This document shows, piece after piece, positions 53,436-61,700 of a DNA stretch of 64,000 nt. The stretch is from positions 1,364,001-1,428,000 of the forward strand of contig NZ_CP078089.1 of assembly GCF_022701195.1 (NCBI RefSeq), written 5' to 3'. How positions within the stretch are numbered: position 1 is the stretch's first letter; each line of letters begins with the position of its first letter. A program made the position numbers and the translations under genes. This stretch comes from Allobaculum mucilyticum (GTDB taxonomy: Bacteria; Bacillota_I; Bacilli_A; Erysipelotrichales; Erysipelotrichaceae). The notes under the pieces were generated by a model, which saw nothing but the letters and a program-made list of their open reading frames with translations, did not search any database and had not been told where the DNA came from.

Positions 53436-55454
53436 ATGAATTTCACGCAAAGACAAATCAGAATCTTCCGGATTCTGCTTGACCTTGAAGACGGGCAGAC
53501 CATTTCCACAAAGGAAATGGCCTCCCGCATTAAGGTCAGCCGAAGGACATTGTTCCGGGAACTGGAGACCGTCCGGCTGATTCTTGACCAGTACAACCTG
53601 TCCCTTGTCACGAGACCCGGTCTGGCGCTGCAGGGAGACAGTTCCCTGATTGCCCGGGATCTTGACGGCAGGCAGGCTCCAGAAGCACTTGACCGGGACG
53701 AACGCCAGGACATGCTTCTCTACGAGCTGCTTCGCAGCGAGGAAAAAGAAAAGCTTGTTGTCTATGCCGCCAGATTTCAGGTGTCTGAAGCCACCATTTC
53801 TCATGATCTCGAAGACCTGCAAAAACGCCTTAAGCAATGGGATCTGAAGCTGTCGAAAGACGGAACCGTCAGCGGCAGCGAAGAATCCAGACGACAGGCG
53901 ATGGCCTCTCTGCTCCGGGACGGCGTGGAATATAAAACCGTTGACTATCTCGATCCGGACACAGTCCTCGAACAGATCTTCAGCGGAAGCGCTATCTTCT
54001 CCCTGCTCAATCAGGACATCCTCCGCCGGGTACTCGACCTCTTCTCCAGCCAAAGAGAAGAACTCGGGCTCAGCCGGTTTGAGCAGAACTCCTACATCGG
54101 GCTTGTGATCCATCTGGTCATTGCCCTTGATCGCATCCAGTCGGGAGAATCCTCCGGGGACACCATTGAAGGTCTTCCCGATCTGGAAGAAAGCCGGCAG
54201 AACGCCGCTAAAATCGCCGTCCTTATGGAAGAGAAGTTCGAACTTACCTTCCCCGCATCTGAAATCGATGCAATCGCGCTTCACCTGCGCGGCGCCAAAG
54301 TCAACGCTTCAAATGCAGAAGGCATTCTCGATCACGACCAGAACGAAATCCTTGAACTGGCCAGACTGTTCGTAGAAAGCTTCCCGGCAAGCGACGCTGC
54401 ACAGCTGAGCACCGATCCGCAGTTTATACAGGGTCTGCTCTCTCACCTTGAACCGACCGTGATCCGCCTCAAAAAGGGACTCCCGATTTACAATCCGCTG
54501 CTGAAGTCCCTCAAAGAGCAGTACGGTGAACTGTTTGAGAAAACCAGACAGGCAGCCAGACCGATCGAACAGAGTCTGGGTGTCGTCCTCTCTGATGAAG
54601 AAATCGGCTTCCTGACCATGCATGTTGGTGCCTGCTTTGAAAGAAGCGGTTACCAGTACCGCCGCAAAGTCAGAACCGCAGTGGTCTGTGCAAGCGGCAT
54701 CGGCGTCTCTGCTCTGCTGTGCGCTAGACTCAAAACCGCATTTGCCAGTCAGATGGAGCTTGAAAACCTCTCTCTGATGCAGGCAAAAAGCCGAAGCGAT
54801 TTCGAATTCTTCATTACAACGTTTCACCCCGGCACTCTGCCAGCCCCGTTCATTCAGGTATCGCCAATGCTTCCCGTCAGCGATCTGAAAAAGATCCAGG
54901 AGCAGCTCGCACTGCTGCAGTCACAGCCTGCTCCCTCATCCATGGTTCAGACAGCCATGGATGAGGATCTGCAGAAGCTCGAAGAAGCCGTTCAGGCTGT
55001 CCGCCGCCTGATCAGCCGGATCCCCATTGTCCACTCTGCTTCCCAGAAAGCCGAAGAGCTCATTCATGAAGCGGCAGGGATTCTGGAGGGCGATCAGAAA
55101 CAGCTTGAAGCCGATCTTCTGCAAAGAGAACAGCTTGGTCCAGTTGTGGACCAGCAGGAAGGCTTTGGTCTCTTTCATGCCCGCAGTACAGGAACACAGA
55201 AACCGCAGGCTGTCGTACTTGTCCCGCAGCAGGGAACATTCAACGGCTCGCTCAGAGTCATTCTCGTGACCATCCTGCCTGAAGACCACACAAAAGCGAT
55301 GCAGGAAGTCCTCAGCGAACTCAACGTTGCTTTAGCTGTCGATGAACAGTTCCGCCATACCATGCTGAATGGCAGCGACCAGGAACGCCAGGACGCCCTC
55401 AACCGGATTCTGACGGGCTATCTGCACCGGGTCTGGAGCCGCATCGAGCTCTGA
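53436..55454 (+). CDS. mtlR: MtlR-type PTS-regulated transcriptional activator
   Basis: 672 residues. An N-terminal HTH (TISTKEMASRIKVSRRTLFRELE) and a second one (VSEATISHDLEDLQKRL) bind DNA. Two PRD domains follow, about 185-400, with regulatory histidines in VIHLVIALDRI, IALHLRGAKV and TMHVGACFERS. Next are an EIIB-like domain (VVCASGIGVSALLCARL, Cys in CASGIGVS) and a C-terminal EIIA-like domain. Activity should depend on PTS phosphorylation, as for MtlR of Bacillus. The C-terminal EIIA-like part lacks an obvious active-site His motif like the PHG of the true EIIA. There is no clear ribosome binding site; it follows mtlA by 27 bp. Confidence 0.88.
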   Translation: MNFTQRQIRIFRILLDLEDGQTISTKEMASRIKVSRRTLFRELETVRLILDQYNLSLVTRPGLALQGDSSLIARDLDGRQAPEALDRDERQDMLLYELLRSEEKEKLVVYAARFQVSEATISHDLEDLQKRLKQWDLKLSKDGTVSGSEESRRQAMASLLRDGVEYKTVDYLDPDTVLEQIFSGSAIFSLLNQDILRRVLDLFSSQREELGLSRFEQNSYIGLVIHLVIALDRIQSGESSGDTIEGLPDLEESRQNAAKIAVLMEEKFELTFPASEIDAIALHLRGAKVNASNAEGILDHDQNEILELARLFVESFPASDAAQLSTDPQFIQGLLSHLEPTVIRLKKGLPIYNPLLKSLKEQYGELFEKTRQAARPIEQSLGVVLSDEEIGFLTMHVGACFERSGYQYRRKVRTAVVCASGIGVSALLCARLKTAFASQMELENLSLMQAKSRSDFEFFITTFHPGTLPAPFIQVSPMLPVSDLKKIQEQLALLQSQPAPSSMVQTAMDEDLQKLEEAVQAVRRLISRIPIVHSASQKAEELIHEAAGILEGDQKQLEADLLQREQLGPVVDQQEGFGLFHARSTGTQKPQAVVLVPQQGTFNGSLRVILVTILPEDHTKAMQEVLSELNVALAVDEQFRHTMLNGSDQERQDALNRILTGYLHRVWSRIEL

Positions 55455-55575
55455 TTAAACCCGGCGCGCTTTGAAACCGCACCATCCACTTAACCGAACA
55501 TTCCCCGTGTAAAAGACACGACCCTCAATTCAGTACACATCGATTCCAGACAGGAGAATCAGAAAGGATACCATC

Positions 55576-56046
55576 ATGGCACTGTTTTTTAAGAAGAAAA
55601 AAGTCGAAGAACCCGAAAACGAAATCCTCAGCATCCGCAACATCCGCACCGGCTGTTCCGCTGCAAACAGCGATGAAGCGATCGTCTCTGTCGGAAACAT
55701 GCTCCTTGACGCCGGATTCATTTCCGAAGGCTACATTCAGGGCATGCTCAACCGCGATCATAGCCTGACTACTTACATCGGCAACGACATCGCTATCCCG
55801 CACGGCGAATACGAAGTGAAGGACTGCGTTAAGAAAACCGGTCTTGCGATCCAGATCTATCCGGACGGCATCGAATGGGCCGGCAGCCGCGTACGCATCG
55901 TCATCGGCATCGCTTCTACCACTGATGAGCACGTCACCATTCTTCAGAACATCGCTGAACGCCTGGGCGACATGGACGTCGTTGAAAAGGTCGTTGCAGG
56001 CGATCCGGCTCTGATCCACAGAATCATGACAGCGGAGGCCGCATGA
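55576..56046 (+). CDS. mtlF: Mannitol/fructose-type PTS EIIA component
   Basis: 156 residues, AAAGGA before the start. A short basic leader (ALFFKKKKVEEPENE) precedes the EIIA domain; the phosphorylated His is in IAIPHGEYEV (about residue 77), with GIASTTDEHVTILQNIAERL in the C-terminal helix. It takes phosphate from HPr and gives it to the EIIB domains of the EIICB at 51699. Its stop overlaps the kinase start by 4 bp (ATGA). Confidence 0.92.
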   Translation: MALFFKKKKVEEPENEILSIRNIRTGCSAANSDEAIVSVGNMLLDAGFISEGYIQGMLNRDHSLTTYIGNDIAIPHGEYEVKDCVKKTGLAIQIYPDGIEWAGSRVRIVIGIASTTDEHVTILQNIAERLGDMDVVEKVVAGDPALIHRIMTAEAA

Positions 56047-56966
56047 TTACCACAGTCACCTTTAACCCGGCGATCGACAAAACCGCACAGGTTGACGTTC
56101 TGATCCCGGGCGGACTCAACCGCCTTAAAAACGTCCGCCAGGATGCCGGCGGCAAAGGCATCAACGTTTCAAAAACGCTTAAAGCCATCGGACAGGCCAG
56201 CACCGCAACCGGATTTGTCGGCGGTTCTGCAGGCGACTTCATCCGCGACCGCCTCGATGATCTTGGCATCGACCATGTCTTCGTCAAAGTCGACGGAACC
56301 ACACGCACCAATCTCAAAGTCCTCGATGCAGACATGACGCTGACTGAGCTTAACGAAGCTGGCCCAACCTGCACACAGGCTGATCTCGACCGGATGATTG
56401 AAGTCCTCAATGACTGCTCAGGCATCCTCGTTCTTTGCGGCAACACCGGACCTGGCGTTCCCAAAGACATCTACCGCACACTCACTGAAAAAGCCCATGC
56501 AAACGGCATGCAGGTCATCCTCGATGCCGATGGCGAACTCTTCCGTGAGGGCATCAAGTCTCATCCGGATGTCATCAAGCCAAACCGCTTCGAACTTGCT
56601 CAGTACTTCGGCAGAAGCGAAGACGAAATGGATGCTGAAACGATGATCGAACTGGCAAGAACCTTCATTTCTGAGGGTGTGAAGCTGGTCGTCATTTCGA
56701 TGGGCATTGAAGGAAGCCTGTTTGTCACCGCCGACCGGGCTCTGCAGGCTCCGGCTCTGAAAATCCCGTTCCAGTCCGCTGTAGGTGCCGGCGATGCAAT
56801 GGTCGCTGCTCTGGCATACAGCCTGGAACACAATCTGAATCTTGAAGACACACTGGTCCTTGCGGTCGCCCTTTCTTCAGGCGCCTGCATGACCGAAGGA
56901 ACGCAGCCAGCTGATGCTGCAACCGCTGAACAGCTGAAACAGGAAGTAACCTGGAAGGAGAACTAG
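56043..56966 (+). CDS. PfkB-family sugar kinase (1-phosphofructokinase/tagatose-6-phosphate kinase type)
   Basis: 307 residues. Hallmarks are TFNPAIDKT at the N terminus, DAGGKGINVSKTLKAIG, and the ATP/anion-hole motif FQSAVGAGDAMVAALAY with the catalytic Asp. These place it in the FruK/LacC branch, which phosphorylates ketose monophosphates to bisphosphates. Mannitol-1-phosphate breakdown would need only MtlD, giving fructose-6-phosphate; a FruK/LacC kinase here suggests the operon makes a different ketose phosphate. ATGA overlap with mtlF and 3 bp gap to the dehydrogenase. Confidence 0.88.
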   Translation: MITTVTFNPAIDKTAQVDVLIPGGLNRLKNVRQDAGGKGINVSKTLKAIGQASTATGFVGGSAGDFIRDRLDDLGIDHVFVKVDGTTRTNLKVLDADMTLTELNEAGPTCTQADLDRMIEVLNDCSGILVLCGNTGPGVPKDIYRTLTEKAHANGMQVILDADGELFREGIKSHPDVIKPNRFELAQYFGRSEDEMDAETMIELARTFISEGVKLVVISMGIEGSLFVTADRALQAPALKIPFQSAVGAGDAMVAALAYSLEHNLNLEDTLVLAVALSSGACMTEGTQPADAATAEQLKQEVTWKEN

Positions 56967-56969
56967 AAC

Positions 56970-58223
56970 ATGAAAACAAAAGCAATCCGCCTCTACGGCG
57001 TAGACGACATCCGTCTCGATGAATTTGAACTGCCTGAAATCCAGGACGACGAAATCCTCGTCAAAGTCGTTTCCGACTCCATCTGCATGTCCACATGGAA
57101 AACTGTTAAACAGGGTGCCAAGCATAAACGCGTACCGAACGACGTCTATGACAACCCGATCATCATCGGCCACGAATTCGCCGGCGACATCGTCAAAGTC
57201 GGCAAGAAATGGCAGGATCAGTTCAAGCCCGGTCAGAAATTTGCTCAGCAGCCGGCCATCCCAGGTCAGATGGAATCTCCCGGATACTCCTACAAATACT
57301 GCGGCGGCGATACGGAATACTGCATTTTCCCGAACCACATCATCGAATCCGGATGCCTCTGGACATACGATGGCGATGCTTACTTCGCAAGCTCTGTTGC
57401 TGAACCCGTTTCCTGCTGCATCGGCGGCTACCACACCAACTACCACACCATTCCTGGAACTTACCAGCATGTCATGGGAACCAAAGAAGGCGGCGACATC
57501 CTGATCCTTGGCGGATGCGGCCCGATGGGACTTGGTGCTATTTCCTACGGTCTGACTTTTGAAAACAAGCCAAAACGCATTGTTGTTACCGAAATCAGCG
57601 ATGCCCGCATCAGCCGCGCAAGAGAAGTCATCAGCGAAGAAGAAGCTGCAAAACACGGCGTTGAACTCATCTACGTCAACACCGCAAAAATGGAAGATGC
57701 CGAACAGGAACTGCGCGACATCACCGGCGGCAAAGGCTATGACGATGTCTTCGTTTATATTCCAAACCCGGCTGTATGCGAAATGGGCAACCGCCTGCTC
57801 GCTTACGACGGATGCATGAACCTCTTCGCCGGCCCGACCGATCCGAAATTCTCCGCAACCTGCAACCTCTACGACAGCCACTACTCCCGCACAAAGATCA
57901 TCGGATCGACCGGCGGAACCATCGATGACATGAAAGAAGCCATCGAAAAGAACGCTGACGGACGCATCGATTCCGCTGTAATGATCACCCACGTCGGCGG
58001 ACTTGCTTCCGCTGTTGAAGTTACAAAAGATCTGCCAAACGTTCCAGGCGGCAAGAAACTTGTCTACACCCATATCGACATGCCAATGACCGCAATCGAT
58101 GATCTGGCTGCCCTTGGCGAGCAGGATCCGTTCTTCTACGAACTCGACAAAGTCTGCAAAGCAAACCGCGGCCTCTGGTCCGCAAAAGCCGAGAAGATGC
58201 TCCTTGAGCACTTCGGCGAGTAA
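56970..58223 (+). CDS. Zinc-type MDR dehydrogenase, sorbose-1-phosphate reductase-like
   Basis: 417 residues, GGAAGGAG before the start. It belongs to the medium-chain dehydrogenase superfamily: catalytic-domain motifs SICMSTWK and IIGHEFAGDIVKVG, and the nucleotide-binding ILGGCGPMGLGAISYG. It lacks the usual four-Cys structural zinc loop. The length and the modified zinc-Cys region (SICMS in place of GICGTD) fit the SorE/YggP branch, which interconverts hexitol phosphates and ketose phosphates. In this operon it should oxidise the phosphorylated hexitol to the ketose phosphate used by the PfkB kinase. Exact substrate unknown. Confidence 0.78.
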   Translation: MKTKAIRLYGVDDIRLDEFELPEIQDDEILVKVVSDSICMSTWKTVKQGAKHKRVPNDVYDNPIIIGHEFAGDIVKVGKKWQDQFKPGQKFAQQPAIPGQMESPGYSYKYCGGDTEYCIFPNHIIESGCLWTYDGDAYFASSVAEPVSCCIGGYHTNYHTIPGTYQHVMGTKEGGDILILGGCGPMGLGAISYGLTFENKPKRIVVTEISDARISRAREVISEEEAAKHGVELIYVNTAKMEDAEQELRDITGGKGYDDVFVYIPNPAVCEMGNRLLAYDGCMNLFAGPTDPKFSATCNLYDSHYSRTKIIGSTGGTIDDMKEAIEKNADGRIDSAVMITHVGGLASAVEVTKDLPNVPGGKKLVYTHIDMPMTAIDDLAALGEQDPFFYELDKVCKANRGLWSAKAEKMLLEHFGE

Positions 58224-58569
58224 GATTTCCCCATCTTCTTGCCGATCGCCTCATCCATCTCTCAATCGATTCACCTTTTCCCTGAATTCCTGATTCAATC
58301 ACTCCTTTTCACCTGTTATCCAATGCTTCACCTGTAATTCACCCATTGTTTCATCCATTGCTTCACACCAGCTGCCGGTATTTCCATCAGTACCCGCCCT
58401 GTCACTGATTCAGGCTGGTTGATCAAACCTCCCAACCATCATTCTCTCAGCCCCTTTTCACTGATCGACCAGCCTGATACCGGCGCTTCTCTGATTCACC
58501 ATTGTTGAACCATTCTATATTCCTTTCAAACCCTCAAAATCCCAGAACATAATTAAATTCTTCCCTTTG
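58224..58569. other. Pyrimidine-rich non-coding stretch after the PTS operon
   Basis: It repeats short TTCACC/TTCATCC motifs. A long inverted repeat, CAGGCTGGTTGATCA (58411-58425) and TGATCGACCAGCCTG (58462-58476), has one mismatch and a 36-base loop; its CAGGCTGG core recurs in the terminator at 58570. No gene is visible. Confidence 0.5.
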
Positions 58570-58606
58570 CCAGCCAGCCTGTTGCCCCAGGCTGGCTGGT
58601 CTTTTT
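58570..58606 (+). terminator. Terminator of the hexitol PTS operon
   Basis: CCAGCCAGCCTG (58570-58581), a six-base loop and CAGGCTGGCTGG (58588-58599) are followed by TCTTTTT. Confidence 0.9.
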
Positions 58607-58623
58607 CTTCTCTGACCACAAAA

Positions 58624-58653
58624 AGGCCGCCTGCCCGTCCGGGCAAGCGGCCT
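58624..58653 (-). terminator. Terminator of the LPRTG surface protein gene
   Basis: AGGCCGC (58624-58630) pairs with GCGGCCT (58647-58653) around an inner TGCCCG/CGGGCA stem; the minus strand continues into TTTTTG. Confidence 0.88.
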
Positions 58654-58721
58654 GTCTCTTTATGGATCGGTTTTCTGGATCACTGTTCAGAAGTTCGTTC
58701 TGGATCTGTGTACTTGCTGAA

Positions 58722-61700
58722 TTACTTCTGAGTGAGTCTTCTTCGTTTCTGTTCGAAGACTGCAGCTGCACCAAGCAGCGCAAGAATGCCCGCTCCGTAG
58801 ATCCAGTCTGTACCGGAATCGCCGGTACGCGGCAGCGGCTTAACGGCCGCATTCTTCACGGGAATACTCAGCGTATGCGAATCGGGATCCGTTTCAGAAG
58901 GTTCTGCTTCATTTCCTGCCGGATAGAAGACACGGTAGTCCGTTCCGCCGACTTCAAGAACCGAACCGTCAGCTGCTGGAAGTCCGGTTTTGGGATCCAG
59001 CTCGTAGACATAATACGTACGATCCGGTTCAAGGCCACCGATTTCTACGAATGCTTCTGTATCCTGCGTATCCTCTGCAATGACAAGCTCAGCTTTCTGT
59101 ACTGGTTCGATCGGCTGTTCTGCATTCCACTCAGCTTCATAGACTCCGAAGGTATAGGTTCCTGGTGCCGGAGTCTCTGTAAATGTCTTTTCGATGCGCA
59201 GACCAACCGGAATAACGGCACTGTTGGTGATCGCAAAGGAGACGGTATGGTCAGAAGTAGCACTCGAAAGCTCGACTGCATTGCCATCCGGATAGGTGAC
59301 TCGATACTCAGTATTGCCGACTTTTACGGCTGAGCCGTCTTCTGCCGGAAGGCCGGTTTTGGGATCGAGCTCGTAGACATAGTACGTATGGTTTGCCTTG
59401 AGACCTTCGATCTCTACGGATGCCTCTGTATTCTGCGTATTTTCTGCAATGACAAGTTCTGCTTTCTGTACAGGATCAGCTGGTTGCTGGGTGTTCCATT
59501 CGTTTTCATAGACCCCAAAGCTGTAGGTACCTGGTGCCGGTGTTTCTGTAAACGTCTTTTCGATGCGCAGATGGACCGGAATGACTTCGGTATTGGTGAT
59601 CGCAAAGGAAATGGTATTTCCGGATTCTGGCGATGCATTCGACAGGTCGACTGCGTTGCCATCTGGATAAGTAACCATGTAGATTCCAGAGTCGAAATCT
59701 GCCTGGGACCCGTTGAGTACCGGATTTCCGTTCGAATCGAGTTCGTAGACAAAGTACGCTGCGTCTTTGTCGAGGTCATCGAATTCAACAACTGCTTCTG
59801 TCGAATCCGCTGCAGCACTTCCTTCTTCAATGTGCAGATCGGCTGTTTTTTGCGGTTGAACGGGCTGTTCTGCGTTCCATTCGTTTTCGTACAGACCGAA
59901 GCGGTAAGTGCCGGGTTTTGGTTTGTCAGAGAACGTCTTGTGAATCTGCAGTCTGACTGGAGCCAGGGTATTGGTCAGTGCAAAGCGGACTGTATGAACT
60001 TCATCACCAGCGGATGGTGTCGTGATCTTAGCACCGCCAGGATATGTGACGACAAAGGAATCCTGATCTGTGGATACTGTTGCGCCTGCAGGAACCGGCT
60101 GACCTCTGGAATCCAGCTCATAGACGTAATAGTCGGTATCAAGCGCCAGACCGGTAATGGTCACGCTCTGCGTATTGCCGCCATCTGCATCGACCACAAG
60201 TTCTGCCGTGGCAACGGGGGTCATGGTTTTTCCTTCACCATACGGCTCAGTGAAGACGCCAAAAGAGTAGCGGCCGGCTCTTACGGATGGTACAAAGCTC
60301 TTTTCAATGATCAGTGAAGCAGGAGCTGCGTTGGTGATGTGCAGACTGACATTATCGTTCTGCGCATTGCCCATGGAAACGGTATTGCCGTCGGGGTAGC
60401 TGACGGTATAGGAAACGCCGCCAATCTGGAGGGTTTCATTATTCAGAACAGGCGTTCCAGTTTCATCGAGCTCATAGATGAAATACGTTTTTGTCCGGCT
60501 CAGTCCTTCAAACTCAAGAGAGGCTTCTTTTTCTTCACTGCCTGAAGCAACAACAAGCTGTGCCGTGCTTACCGGCCGAATCGAAGAGCCTTCTGACCAT
60601 GCCTCTTCATAAAGGCCAAAACGGTACGTGCCAGGTGCTGGCGTATCGGTAAAGGTCTTATGGATCGTAAGTTTAACAGGATTCGGGAAATCGATGGCCT
60701 GAATCTCGGCAAGATTTCCGCCGGGAACAAAGAGAATCGACTGTGTGAGCGTGCTGAATTTCTCTGTAATTCCGGCTGTATCGGTATTTGGAGAAGTGAA
60801 CAGAAAATAATGCGCTTCTGTTTCTGTCTGATAGCCTTCCGGCGCTTTAGTTTCGACCAGGCCATACACAATGTCTTTTTCAAGAGGATGGTCACTATCG
60901 CTGTTTGCGATCACGCCGTCTTTGTCGGTTGTCCATTCATGGACGAGTTCCGACTGGATCTTTCCGTCTTTGAAATCGTACCGGTAGAGCGCATAGGAAG
61001 CGCCGGGCAGTCTGTTCGATGCATCGGAGCCGTCAAACTTCGTCAGCTTAAAGTGCTGAATGGCTCCCGAAGCAATTGCGGAAAGCTGGAAATTGTAGTG
61101 TGTCTGATCTTCGCGCTCAGCTGCGGATTTTCCGGTACCTGTCCACGAAACACTGTTGCTTACCGTAACGGAATCACCCGGCTTGCCGCTCAGTCTGGCG
61201 GTATAGGTAATCGTGATCGGCTGATCGTCCGGGACCGGGCCGATCTGCAGAACGCGTGTAGCATTGCCTTCCGCATCCGTGATGGATACGCCTGCCGAGA
61301 TGATTTCATCTGTGGTGCTGTTTACGACTTTGATCGTATCGAGAAGAATTTCAAGAGCGTTCCGGTCAAAGGAATCGGTCAGCGTCAACGTATCGCCGCC
61401 TTCAATCAGATCGACACCCGCTTCATTGAGACGGATCTCGTAGTCCAGACTGCCGGTTCCGTTCAGGCTGGCATCGCCTTCGGTTTTAACCGACTCTTTG
61501 GAGAGTACGCCATCAACGATGAGATCGTGATCCGCTTTGGCTTCGCCGATCTGCGAACCGTTGTTGTACACTTCCACAAAGTTTGTTTCTTCAATCGGCG
61601 TATCGGAATTTGCGATCAGTTCTGCCCAGTCGCCCGTATAGCGGGTAACAATATGCAGGTTGAACTGATCTTCATTATCCGAACGGACCGTAATGACCAC

